Positions 15,124 to 24,258 of a stretch of DNA of 30,207 bases are shown here, piece by piece; position 1 is the stretch's first letter, and every line of letters starts with the position of its first letter. Below the pieces are notes generated by a model. It was given only the letters and a program-made list of their open reading frames with translations, had not been told where the DNA came from and made no database searches. This stretch comes from JAPXRI01 sp033813635. GTDB lineage: Bacteria > Bacillota > Clostridia > Oscillospirales > QAMX01. The stretch covers positions 1-30,207 of the forward strand of contig JAPXRI010000035.1 in assembly GCA_033813635.1 (NCBI GenBank), in the 5' to 3' direction. Made by a program: the position numbers and the translations under genes.

Positions 15124-16362
15124 ATGAATAAAAAAGATAAGGATATCCTTCGCGAGCTTGCGAAGCAGTACGCCGAAATAGCGAATCTGCCGGTACAAAA
15201 GGAAAAGGTGAGGCTCTACGAGGCGGTGAATGATTTAAAGCCGGTGCGCCCGGTTGTGCTGATGGACGAGCTGCCCTGGCACGAGCTCAATTCGGACGGG
15301 GAGCTGACGCTTCTGTGCGAGGACCAGCTCTGCCGGAGCTACGAGGACAGGCTCAGGAAATCGCTCTACAAATGGCGGCACATGCGGGCCGATATGGTGA
15401 TGCCGAACTACTTCGGCGTCCGCAAGCATGCGGACATCGGTTCAAACGGCATCCGAATCGAAGAGCGCACGCTGTCGAAAAACGACGGGAACCACATCGT
15501 CTCCCATTCGTTTCAGGATACGCTGAAGACGGATGAGGATATCGACGCCGTCCATATGCCGACGATTACGCCCCGCCCGGACCTTGACGCGGCCGAGCTT
15601 GAAAAGGCAAATGAGCTCTTTGCCGGAATACTGCCGGTGAAGCTCGTCGGCGGGTATTTTTCGTGGGCGCCCTGGGATATGATCTCCTATGCCCGGGGAG
15701 TGACGCCGCTGTTGACGGACCTCTACGACGAGCCGGAGCGCATGCACCGCCTGATGAAAAAGCTCCTCGACATCGCAAACGAGACGGCGGATAAAATGGA
15801 GGAGTACAACCTGTTCGGTGCGCCCTCGCCCTACGTGCACTGCACCGCCGGGTACTCAAGCGAGCTCCCGTCGGAGGAAAACGCGCCGGAACGGGTCAAA
15901 GCGAGCCAGGTGTGGGGCAGGGGAACCGCGCAGATCTTCGCCCATGTCTCGCCGGAGATGCACGAGGAGTTCGACATCAACTATCAAAAGCAGCTGATGG
16001 GCCGCTTCGGGCTTGTCTATTACGGCTGCTGCGAGCCGCTGCACAATAAAATCGAAATTGTATCGAAAATCCCCCGTTTGAGAAAAATATCGATAACGCC
16101 CTGGGCGGACGTCGACATAGCGGCGGAGAAAATCGGGAGCAGGTACGTGCTGGCCTCGAAGCCGAACCCCGCGTTCGTCGCCGTGAACAGCTTCGACCCG
16201 GAGCCGGTGAGAAAGGAGATCACCCGCGTGCTTGACGCATGCAAGCGCAACGGTACGCCCTGCGAGTTTGTTTTGAAAGACATCAGCACAGCAAACTTCA
16301 AACCGGAAAACCTTGTGCAGTGGGAAAAAACCGCGATGGAGACCGTTTTGAATTACGTCTGA
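15124..16362 (+). CDS. URO-D/MtaA-superfamily protein
   Basis: 412 residues with the barrel pattern of the uroporphyrinogen decarboxylase superfamily, which besides haem enzymes includes corrinoid methyltransferases and many uncharacterised clostridial proteins. Recognisable pieces are GGYFSWAPWDMISYARG (about 176-192), LYDEPERMHRLMKKLLD (200-216), a segment VHCTAGYSSELP (His239, Cys240), YGCCEPLH (Cys302, Cys303, His307) and the closing VLKDISTANFKPENL. The two His-Cys clusters could form a zinc site as in methyltransferase members, which would argue against a haem decarboxylase. An N-terminal addition of about 40 residues precedes the barrel. It follows trmL by 25 bases with AAAGGAGG upstream. 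No corrinoid protein is adjacent; the substrate is unknown. Confidence 0.78.
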   Translation: MNKKDKDILRELAKQYAEIANLPVQKEKVRLYEAVNDLKPVRPVVLMDELPWHELNSDGELTLLCEDQLCRSYEDRLRKSLYKWRHMRADMVMPNYFGVRKHADIGSNGIRIEERTLSKNDGNHIVSHSFQDTLKTDEDIDAVHMPTITPRPDLDAAELEKANELFAGILPVKLVGGYFSWAPWDMISYARGVTPLLTDLYDEPERMHRLMKKLLDIANETADKMEEYNLFGAPSPYVHCTAGYSSELPSEENAPERVKASQVWGRGTAQIFAHVSPEMHEEFDINYQKQLMGRFGLVYYGCCEPLHNKIEIVSKIPRLRKISITPWADVDIAAEKIGSRYVLASKPNPAFVAVNSFDPEPVRKEITRVLDACKRNGTPCEFVLKDISTANFKPENLVQWEKTAMETVLNYV

Positions 16363-16387
16363 TTTTTTCGTATTATAAATCCGTATG

Positions 16388-16423
16388 CCGGCAAATATGT
16401 GGATTTATTGTAAAATTTGCCGG
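16388..16423 (+). repeat. Inverted repeat at the ribosome site of the THUMP gene
   Basis: CCGGCAAAT (16388-16396) and ATTTGCCGG (16415-16423) form a perfect 9-bp stem with an 18-base loop. The right arm includes the first bases of the CGGAG ribosome site of the gene starting at 16439. In RNA this would partly mask the site. Confidence 0.55.
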
Positions 16424-16438
16424 AGAAATGAGTTTTTT

Positions 16439-17542
16439 ATGAGTTATAGACTGTGTTCGCCCGTTTTGCTCGGGCTCGAGGGGATATGCGCGGACGAGCT
16501 GAAGAGAAAGGGTTTTGAAAACGTCGCCGCTGAAAACGGGAGGGTCCTGTTTTCGGGGGACATCTACGAGGCGGCGAGGGCAAACCTCTGGCTGCGCACC
16601 GGCGAGCGGGTGCTGATCCTCGTCGCGGAGTTCGAGGCGAGAAATTTCGACGCGCTGTTCGAGGGCGTAAAGGCCGCGCCCTGGGAGGAGTTCATCCCGC
16701 GCACCGGCGCTTTCCCGGTGAAGGGTCACAGCGTCCGCTCGGCGCTATCCAGTATCCCGGACTGCCAGACGATCATCAAAAAAGCGGTGGCGGTACGGCT
16801 CGGACAGAAATACGGGCTTGAGATACTGCCAGAGACCGGGGGGAAATACCAGATCTCGTTCAATATCCTTAACAACATATGCTCGGTCTATATCGACACC
16901 ACCGGCGAGAGCCTCCACAAAAGGGGCTACCGGGCGGAGTCAAACCTGGCCCCGATCCGCGAAACCCTCGCCGCGGCGATGGTCTACCTTAGCGGGAGGC
17001 GGGGCGACAGGCCGCTCTGCGACCCGATGTGCGGCTCCGGCACGATCCTGATCGAGGCGGCGCTGACGGCGTCGAACACCGCGCCCGGCCTTTACCGGAG
17101 CTTTGCCCTCGAGAGCTTCGCGGGCTTCGATAAAAAAAGGCTCGCCGGCCTTAGGGAACAGGCCAGAGCGGAGATTAGGCCCTTCGAAGGTCCGATTACC
17201 GGCAGCGATATCGACGAGAACGCGATTAAAATCGCGGTTTCCAACGCGAAAAAAGCCGGCGTGGGGGATAAGATTAGCTTTATCCGGGCCCCGCTCGCGG
17301 AGGCGGAGATTCCGGACATCGGCGTCGTGATCACCAACCCGCCCTACGGCGAACGGATGGGCGACGTCAAAGCCGCGCGCGAGCTCTACAGGCTGCTGGG
17401 CGAGCGCACCCATAAAAAAACGCTCGGCGCCTATGTGATATCCCCGGACGAGGAGTTCGAGCGCTATTTCGGCCGCCGCGCGGATAAGAAAAGAAAGCTC
17501 TACAACGGCATGATCAAGTGCGATCTGTTTATGTACAGGTAA
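16439..17542 (+). CDS. THUMP-domain class I RNA methyltransferase (RlmL/YpsC-like)
   Basis: 367 residues. Residues about 1-150 form a ferredoxin-like plus THUMP RNA-binding module; the C-terminal Rossmann domain carries CDPMCGSGTILIEAA (about 194-208), GSDIDENAIKIAVSNA (255-270) and the catalytic NPPYGERMGD (300-309). The Asn-Pro-Pro-Tyr motif is that of N2-guanine methylation, so the expected product is m2G in 23S rRNA, as for the RlmL N-terminal half and its Firmicute homologue YpsC. ATG 16439 begins the conserved YRLCSPVLLGLEG strand; the frame is open 18 codons further but those residues have no family match. The ribosome site is 13 bases away and lies in a hairpin. A strong terminator follows directly. 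Confidence 0.92.
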   Translation: MSYRLCSPVLLGLEGICADELKRKGFENVAAENGRVLFSGDIYEAARANLWLRTGERVLILVAEFEARNFDALFEGVKAAPWEEFIPRTGAFPVKGHSVRSALSSIPDCQTIIKKAVAVRLGQKYGLEILPETGGKYQISFNILNNICSVYIDTTGESLHKRGYRAESNLAPIRETLAAAMVYLSGRRGDRPLCDPMCGSGTILIEAALTASNTAPGLYRSFALESFAGFDKKRLAGLREQARAEIRPFEGPITGSDIDENAIKIAVSNAKKAGVGDKISFIRAPLAEAEIPDIGVVITNPPYGERMGDVKAARELYRLLGERTHKKTLGAYVISPDEEFERYFGRRADKKRKLYNGMIKCDLFMYR

Positions 17543-17544
17543 AA

Positions 17545-17580
17545 AAAGCCCGTTCGGACATCAGCGTCCGAACGGGCTTT
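17545..17580. terminator. Strong bidirectional terminator
   Basis: AAAGCCCGTTCGGAC (17545-17559) and GTCCGAACGGGCTTT (17566-17580) form a perfect 15-bp stem with a six-base loop, flanked by an A run on the left and T-rich sequence on the right. It separates the GC-rich methyltransferase gene from the AT-rich island. Confidence 0.93.
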
Positions 17581-17590
17581 CTGCTGCATT

Positions 17591-18345
17591 TTATTGTGAT
17601 GACTGATGTCCGCATTTTGTACATTTTACGATATAGGGGTTGTAAGATATCACGACGTATTGGCAGCTTTCTATATAATAACCCTGACATTGGATACATC
17701 TTTTTATGTGCGTATTATTGGCGTTATATGAATAAGTAAACCATGAAGCATTGGGATGGGTATGAACGTGAGTGACAAGAAGCATACCGCGTTTATCTGT
17801 GGATAATATAGCCATACTAGATGTTAATCCGTCTTTCATTATGCTATAAGAACCACCAGAGTATGTTGCACAGTGTGCTAAACCATAAACATGGCCGATT
17901 TCGTGCGCTATCGCTTTAGTACGTATGGTGTCATTACTACACAGATTCATCCCGGAGATTCGATACACCAATTTGTAACTTCCTTTGTAGTTGAATTCGC
18001 GGTGTAAGTTGCAACATAACCAACGACGTTATTATTAGAACCAGATTGTTTAATAATAAAGGAATTGAATGAAGAAGACGAATAGGTCATATTGATATAA
18101 TCAAAGTCTTCCTCATTCCACATCGCTATGGCGTCATTTATAAGTTGGTTGTATACATCGTTCGAGGGGTATTTAAAAGTTGTGCTCCTCGTTCCCATGT
18201 GGTAATAGGGATACGGCGAACCATGCAGATTCCAACCGCTTAGCGAATCAGAGTGTAATCCATCTAATAACGTTGCATAAGATGAAATATTCAGAAGAAT
18301 TACGAATAATAGGAGGATAAAAGATAATTTAAAGAGTTTTCTCAT
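17591..18345 (-). pseudogene. Frameshifted secreted zinc metalloprotease (matrixin-like)
   Basis: Two overlapping reading frames together make one protein of about 250 residues. The first (from ATG 18345, GAGGT site) has a signal peptide (MRKLFKLSFILLLFVILL) and the N-terminal part up to TTKEVTNW. The second carries AIAHEIGHVYGLAH (His ligands at about 17873-17905), a Met-turn YSIMKDG and a C-terminal CxxC...CxxC tail (CIQC, CTKC) that may be a zinc ribbon. The frame changes near 17968-17974; adding one T in AAATTGG (minus strand) joins the halves. No readthrough fits, since the downstream sequence of the first frame lacks protease motifs. The region is AT-rich compared with its neighbours. 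It could be a decayed gene or a sequencing error; as read, the enzyme is not made. Confidence 0.8.
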
Positions 18346-18361
18346 TTGTGACCTCACATTC

Positions 18362-19027
18362 TTAGTCGAAAATCGAATTAACAGCTTCTCTTACTCTGTC
18401 AAGCGTCATAACAGTGTCGGAAACCTTAAAAATATCCTGCGCGAAAATGTCCGTCAGAATATAACCCTTTTCAGTTTTTATGATTGTCGAAAATGTCGGG
18501 GCATCTAGAAAATACGGGTCTCCGAGCGATAAAAACCCCTCGTATTTTGAGCCTGCTTTCATCAGTTCATATCGTGAAAGGGCGGACAATAAAAAAAACA
18601 CGCACTCGTCACCTTCTTTAATCGCAGGTGCTTCCTCGGAGAATTTTCTTGAGCTATAAGGCCAAATAATTTTCACTGTATCGCCGGCCTTGACATATCC
18701 CGCTCTGTCGTAGAGGACATCAGAGACATTATACTCAATAAGCGTGAAGTTGGCGGTTGAGACTAATTCACTGTTGCTGACGTCGACTGTATAATCAAAC
18801 TGTGCCTCGCGATACGAAGTCACCGTGCCCTGCACGACGGCTTCCGTGGAATTTTTCATAAGGTCGATCGTCGGCGGTACGATCGATTCCATGGCTTCCT
18901 GAGGGGTGTCAAGCGGTTCGACGAATCTGACACTGTTCTTTCCGGAAGAAGCGCAGGCCGGTAAAAACAGGGCGAAAAGGATTGAAATGACGGCCGGGAT
19001 GATCGACAGATATGCTTTTCTTCGCAT
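18362..19027 (-). CDS. Lipoprotein of unknown function
   Basis: 221 residues. The N-terminus has basic residues, a hydrophobic stretch and a lipobox FLPAC, with Cys25 as the lipidation site followed by a small-polar spacer. The mature part looks like a beta-rich domain (VVQGTVTSYREAQFDYTV, VKAGDTVKIIWPYSS, GDECVFFLLSAL, PTFSTIIKTEKGYILTDI), similar in feel to small extracellular or OB-like domains that hold DxxL-type turns, but I cannot name a family. AAAGGAGAGG precedes the ATG. It is the first gene of a two-gene operon, 16 bases before the metalloprotease start, so it may be a partner or inhibitor of that secreted protease; this is inference. Codon use is less GC-rich than the flanking genes. 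Confidence 0.82.
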   Translation of the reverse strand: MRRKAYLSIIPAVISILFALFLPACASSGKNSVRFVEPLDTPQEAMESIVPPTIDLMKNSTEAVVQGTVTSYREAQFDYTVDVSNSELVSTANFTLIEYNVSDVLYDRAGYVKAGDTVKIIWPYSSRKFSEEAPAIKEGDECVFFLLSALSRYELMKAGSKYEGFLSLGDPYFLDAPTFSTIIKTEKGYILTDIFAQDIFKVSDTVMTLDRVREAVNSIFD

Positions 19028-19203
19028 AAAAACCTCTCCTTTTTTAATTAATGTTTATACAGTCCGAACCACAGCCTAAACCACAGGAATTTGGGATAAC
19101 AATGTGATTACACATTCATACGCATCAACTCATTATATAAAAACAAAACTGTTAGAATTAATTTTCGATTTATAATATAATATTTCTGTTATCACCTATA
19201 TAA

Positions 19204-19232
19204 ATTATATGAAAATAAAATGATTTTGTCAA
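19204..19232 (-). promoter_or_regulatory. Consensus promoter of the lipoprotein/metalloprotease operon
   Basis: On the minus strand TTGACA (19227-19232), a 17-base spacer and TATAAT (19204-19209): a perfect sigma-A match. The start site would be about 170 bases before the lipoprotein ATG, giving an unusually long leader. Confidence 0.85.
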
Positions 19233-19317
19233 CACTTTTTAAAAAAATATATACAAAAAAATCGACATAAAAGTTATAATAGATTTATGATAGAAAATTT
19301 GCTATATTGAATAACAC

Positions 19318-19349
19318 AAACCAAGCCGCGGTTCACCGCGGCTTGGTTT
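19318..19349. terminator. Terminator of the typA operon
   Basis: AAACCAAGCCGCGG (19318-19331) and CCGCGGCTTGGTTT (19336-19349) make a perfect 14-bp stem with a four-base loop. On the minus strand it is followed by GTGTTATTC. It ends the operon finishing at 19363. Confidence 0.85.
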
Positions 19350-19362
19350 GCTGTATTTGATT

Positions 19363-19614
19363 TTATCCCCGGGAGCGCGCGCAGCCGCAGCCGGACGCGT
19401 GGGGGCATTCACCCGTGTGTTCACGTGCCGGGCAGTTGGCGCCGCTTTCGCAGCCGCCGCCCTTGACGGAGACGGAAAAGCCCTCGAAGATCCGGTCGAG
19501 CTCGTTTGCGCCGCAGCCGGGGCAGACGACGCTGCCGCTGTCCTTCTCGGCGATGGAGCAGCGGACCTCAAATTTTTCTCCGCAGGAATTACAGACAAAG
19601 GTGTAAAATGGCAT
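19363..19614 (-). CDS. FmdB-type zinc-ribbon protein
   Basis: 83 residues. The N-terminal 40 match the FmdB/Zn-ribbon regulatory protein family: YTFVCNSCGEKFEV with a first CxxC, then VCPGCGANELDRIF with a second CxxC, four cysteines expected to bind one zinc. The tail is unusually cysteine-rich (GGGCESGANCPAREHTGECP and SGCGC), which is seen in some homologues. I chose ATG at 19614 because GGAGG lies six bases upstream; a longer open frame extends into the typA end but has no site. It begins 13 bases after the typA stop and is co-transcribed. The family's precise role is not established. Confidence 0.85.
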   Translation of the reverse strand: MPFYTFVCNSCGEKFEVRCSIAEKDSGSVVCPGCGANELDRIFEGFSVSVKGGGCESGANCPAREHTGECPHASGCGCARSRG

Positions 19615-19627
19615 ATATACCTCCGTT

Positions 19628-21472
<1,845 letters not shown>

Positions 21473-21485
21473 GTCCCTTCGTAGT

Positions 21486-22274
21486 TTATCTATGTGTATT
21501 TTTGTCCCGCTTATCCTGTTCGATAAGCAGTTTCAGAGCTTCAACCGCGGTTTTTATCGCGTTTTTCGGATCGTGGCAGTCCGGATCCTCCAGACCGGCG
21601 GCTTTCCGCTCCTGGTTCCACACGACCGAGAATACGCTGCCGCAGCGCACGCCCAGCGCCGCCGCGCAGCAGAACAGCGCCGCGGACTCCATCTCGCTGG
21701 CGAGCACGCCGGCCCGCTTCCAGGCCTCCCATTTATACAAAAGCTCGGCCGCGACGGGCATGCGCCCGGGGTCGTGCTGGCCGTAAAACGAGTCCTTGCA
21801 CTGGACGACGCCCGCGTGGTAGCGGCGGCCGAGGGTCTTTGCCGCCGAGACCAGCGCCGCGACCACGTTGAAATCCGGCACCGCGGGGTATTCGATCGGC
21901 AGATACTCGCGGCTCGTGCCCTCGTGGCGCACCGCGCCGGTGGCGATGACGATATCCGACGAGGCAACCTCCGTAGCGATCCCTCCGCAGGTGCCGACGC
22001 GGATAAAGGTCTTTACGCCGACTGACGAAAGCTCCTCCATCGCAATCGCGGCGGACGGGCCCCCGATGCCTGTGGAGGTGACGCAGACCGGCACACCGCA
22101 AAGCGTTCCGGCGATGGTCTTGAATTCTCGGTTGTAGGCGAGCGCGGCGGGGTTTTCAAAATACTCTGCGATGAGCTCGCAGCGCCCGGGGTCTCCCGGC
22201 AAAATAGCGTATTCGCCGACGTCGCCCTTTTTCAGTCCGATATGATAGGTTTCCATATTTTTATCCGACCCCAT
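21486..22274 (-). CDS. udp: Uridine/purine nucleoside phosphorylase
   Basis: About 262 residues, matching the NP-I family of hexameric nucleoside phosphorylases. AILPGDPGR, GGPSAAIAMEEL, RVGTCGG, CKDSFYGQHDP and SEMESAALF are clear; the last carries the Glu-Met-Glu of ribose binding. The SFYGQHDP insert is characteristic of uridine phosphorylase (Udp), so uridine cleavage is likely, though related enzymes use purines. Three starts are possible: GTG 22334, ATG 22274 or ATG 22256. The last two both begin just before the family's ETYHIGLKKGD strand; none has a strong ribosome site and 22274 is a compromise. It is the first gene of the operon with typA and fmdB. Confidence 0.92.
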   Translation of the reverse strand: MGSDKNMETYHIGLKKGDVGEYAILPGDPGRCELIAEYFENPAALAYNREFKTIAGTLCGVPVCVTSTGIGGPSAAIAMEELSSVGVKTFIRVGTCGGIATEVASSDIVIATGAVRHEGTSREYLPIEYPAVPDFNVVAALVSAAKTLGRRYHAGVVQCKDSFYGQHDPGRMPVAAELLYKWEAWKRAGVLASEMESAALFCCAAALGVRCGSVFSVVWNQERKAAGLEDPDCHDPKNAIKTAVEALKLLIEQDKRDKNTHR

Positions 22275-22345
22275 TTCCGAGCGGTTGCCGAAAATCCTTT
22301 TTGTCGCCGCATTCAAACCTTCGAAAGCTGTCACTACAATATTTA

Positions 22346-22375
22346 ATTATATCATATCCTGCATAACATTTACAA
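22346..22375 (-). promoter_or_regulatory. Promoter of the udp-typA-fmdB operon
   Basis: On the minus strand TTGTAA (22370-22375), an 18-base spacer and TATAAT (22346-22351) preceded by TGA (extended -10). It lies about 70 bases before the preferred start. Confidence 0.7.
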
Positions 22376-22441
22376 TATCCGAGACCCGTCGGAATTAACG
22401 AAAAATACACATAAGCAAAGACGAAAAAGCGCAAAATTATG

Positions 22442-23461
22442 TCAGATATTGCGAAAAACAAAATCGATTCCCCGGTTATCCCTGCAAAGCTCGTGAGAAC
22501 CCGTAAAAAGATTCAATTTCAGCTTGTTCTCCGCGCCGAAAGCCCGGTAAAACGCCCTAAGCCTTTCAAACTCCTTTTCGGCGGGCTCCGGGGCGAAGAG
22601 ATAGTCGTTTTTGGCCACCTCGACGCACAGGGCCCTCGGGCAGATCAGCGCGCCGACCTCGGCGTCAAGAAATTTCGACGCGGCGTCGAACCAGGTCCAG
22701 TCCGGCCAGGCGTAGGCGTACCGGTTGTTGAAAAAGCATGAGGAGTAGGCCGCTTTTATCCTTTTATCGCAGGCCGCGGTGAAAAGGGTGTAAAAACCGC
22801 CGTAGGAGAGGCCCACCATGCCGATTCGCTCCGCGTCGACGTAGGGCTGAGAGGCGAGATAGTCAAGGCTCCGCATGATGCAACGGATTTCCAGCGCGGT
22901 AATCGAGCCGCCCAGCTGCTTGAGCGCCGCGTCGAGGGCCGTCCTGTCGAATTTGGAACCGAACCTGCCCGCGTCCCACAGCAGAAGCTGCGGTGCGAAG
23001 ACGACGGCCCCTCTTCGCAGAATGCGCCTCGTCATGTCATTGTAATTGGTCTGCTGGAAAAACTCGCTACAGAGCTCCGGCGTGCCGCCGCCTCCGTGCT
23101 GGGCGATAATCAGAGGGAGCTTTTCTTCGGAATCCGGCCTGAACAGCAGTCCGTAAAACCGGAGCCCCTTTAGCGTCTCAATCCTCATACGGTAGATTGA
23201 GCCGAGCGAATCCCTCGCGACAAAGACCGTCTCCGCCTGGGGGGGCTCCGTTTCGGCGGGCGAGATCAGAGGCCAGCCGAGCATTTTTTTGAAATCCTCT
23301 CTGAAGCTCTCGGGATCGGTCTTCAGCGCCTCGGGACGAAAGTATTCCGCCCTTTTACGGTCGGCATCGGCTCTTTTTTCCGAAATAAGCTTTTGTATGC
23401 CTTCGAGATATGCGTCGCGGTACGCGTTCCCCGCGCCGGGGGCTTCCGAATACAGGTCCAT
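22442..23461 (-). CDS. Alpha/beta-hydrolase (acetyl-xylan-esterase/dienelactone-hydrolase type)
   Basis: 339 residues. The fold has a nucleophile elbow GLSYGG (Ser219), an acid in AKNDYLF (Asp286) and a His in GSHELC (His323), a complete catalytic triad. The block LPLIIAQHGGGGTPEL (about 115-131) is the oxyanion region seen in large hydrolases of the acetyl-xylan esterase and dienelactone hydrolase type. No signal peptide is seen, so it is cytoplasmic. The N-terminal 80 residues are helical and charged. ATG 23461 follows GGAGG at six bases; a TTG two codons earlier has no site. It stands alone, with the udp promoter on its downstream side and the tRNA on its other side. The ester substrate is unknown. 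Confidence 0.85.
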   Translation of the reverse strand: MDLYSEAPGAGNAYRDAYLEGIQKLISEKRADADRKRAEYFRPEALKTDPESFREDFKKMLGWPLISPAETEPPQAETVFVARDSLGSIYRMRIETLKGLRFYGLLFRPDSEEKLPLIIAQHGGGGTPELCSEFFQQTNYNDMTRRILRRGAVVFAPQLLLWDAGRFGSKFDRTALDAALKQLGGSITALEIRCIMRSLDYLASQPYVDAERIGMVGLSYGGFYTLFTAACDKRIKAAYSSCFFNNRYAYAWPDWTWFDAASKFLDAEVGALICPRALCVEVAKNDYLFAPEPAEKEFERLRAFYRAFGAENKLKLNLFTGSHELCRDNRGIDFVFRNI

Positions 23462-23555
23462 ATCCAACCTCCGTTAAGAATTGTAAAATCGAACCACAAT
23501 GCTATTATACCGCCGAAACGCCGCCGCGGCAATCGTGAAATTTACTACCGGGGTA

Positions 23556-23584
23556 TTGACAAAACTGCGTCGGTATTTTATAAT
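23556..23584 (+). promoter_or_regulatory. Consensus promoter of the tRNA gene
   Basis: TTGACA (23556-23561), a 17-base spacer and TATAAT (23579-23584): a perfect sigma-A promoter 18 bases before the tRNA 5' end, as expected for stable RNA. Confidence 0.93.
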
Positions 23585-23602
23585 TATCCCGTTGCCTTAA
23601 AA

Positions 23603-23679
23603 GGACCTTTAGCTCAGTTGGTTAGAGCAACCGGCTCATAACCGGTCGGTCCGGGGTTCGAGTCCCTGAAGGTCCACCA
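23603..23679 (+). tRNA. tRNA with CAU anticodon (Met or Ile2)
   Basis: 77 bases including an encoded CCA. The acceptor stem pairs GGACCTT with AAGGTCC; TAGCTCAGTTGGTTAGAGC is the D-arm; ACCGG-CTCATAA-CCGGT is the anticodon arm with CAU; the T-arm reads CGGGGTTCGAGTCCCTG. The GGACCTTTAGCTC opening recalls the Ile2 (lysidine-modified) gene of Bacillus as I remember it, but elongator Met cannot be excluded by eye. The structure is intact. Confidence 0.95.
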
Positions 23680-23685
23680 AATAAG

Positions 23686-23717
23686 AACGTCAGTATTGAT
23701 ACAATACCGGCGTTTTT
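23686..23717 (+). terminator. First terminator after the tRNA
   Basis: AACGTCAGTATTG (23686-23698) pairs with CAATACCGGCGTT (23702-23714) with one mismatch and one wobble, then a run of T (23713-23717). Confidence 0.8.
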
Positions 23718-23731
23718 ATTTTGCACACGGT

Positions 23732-23775
23732 AGCCGCCGGAAAGTCTTGTTATCAAGGCTTTCCGGCGGCTTTTT
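23732..23775 (+). terminator. Second, tandem terminator
   Basis: AGCCGCCGGAAAGTCTTG (23732-23749) and CAAGGCTTTCCGGCGGCT (23754-23771) form an 18-bp stem with one wobble, followed by TTTTTCG. Confidence 0.85.
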
Positions 23776-23784
23776 CGCTTTCTG

Positions 23785-23899
23785 CCGTTTGTAGAGTGTA
23801 ATGAAAAAACCTTGTTTAAGGAGCATCATTACGATTTGTGCCTTGCACTCGTCAAACGGAAACTCGGGGGTGTGCATAGGGTGTGCACTCGACAAACGG
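23785..23899. repeat. Cluster of three degenerate 16-bp repeats
   Basis: The unit TGCACTCGACAAACGG occurs at 23884-23899. A copy with one difference is at 23844-23859 (TGCACTCGTCAAACGG). An inverted copy at 23785-23800 reads TACACTCTACAAACGG on the minus strand (14 of 16 the same). Between the inverted and first direct copy lies a hairpin GTAATGA/TCATTAC (23798-23804 and 23826-23832) with an inner CCTT/AAGG. A fourth relative lies at 25626-25641. Confidence 0.7.
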
Positions 23900-24258
23900 G
23901 AGTATTGAGGGTTCGAGCAGTGACTTATCTACTAAAGTAAAAATAGACATTTCCTATGATTTTTTCAAAACCGGATGGTGGTTATGTAGCTTCTTCACAC
24001 ATCATCATGTTATAGTGTTGCTCCTGCTGCAGGGCTTCAAAAATCAACTTGAATACATCCATATGTAGCGAAATATCTGTGCAGTCGTCGAAATAATTCA
24101 GACCGTCGCTGAAACCCACTGAGTTGGCATTGATATAAGATATCAGTATATCATAAGTTAGTTACCCATTCAATACGACGAAGAACCCAGTCTTTTTTAT
24201 AAGGTCAGTCGATCATATAGACCGCCTTGTTCCGCTTTATTAAGTTAATGTGTCTCTA
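23900..24258. other. AT-rich gap with no supported gene
   Basis: I find no coding sequence that matches a family here. A 61-codon open frame (about 23883-24068) overlaps a repeat, has no ribosome site and no similarity that I recognise. Small palindromes such as TGATATAAGATATCA (about 24130-24145) occur. It may be decayed mobile sequence. Confidence 0.5.

Larger units (their letters stand above)
19028..19362. other. AT-rich intergenic region
   Basis: This 335-base gap has no gene. It contains the promoter of the lipoprotein operon at 19204-19232, a leader of about 170 bases with several short AT palindromes and the terminator hairpin at 19318-19349. Its base composition is markedly poorer in GC than the flanking genes. 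Confidence 0.6.

Noticed and set aside
17947..17971. Two separate small genes in the metalloprotease region, or stop-codon readthrough/selenocysteine at the TGA.
   Set aside because: The halves complement each other as one secreted protease, the TGA frame continues without the zinc motif and the second half has no proper start or ribosome site.
23908..23917. A partial copy of the tRNA T-loop as an attachment-site duplicate.
   Set aside because: Only about nine bases (GGGTTCGAG) match and there is no integrase gene; too short to support an integration site.
23883..24068. A 61-codon gene downstream of the tRNA.
   Set aside because: No ribosome site, starts inside a repeat and has no recognisable sequence.
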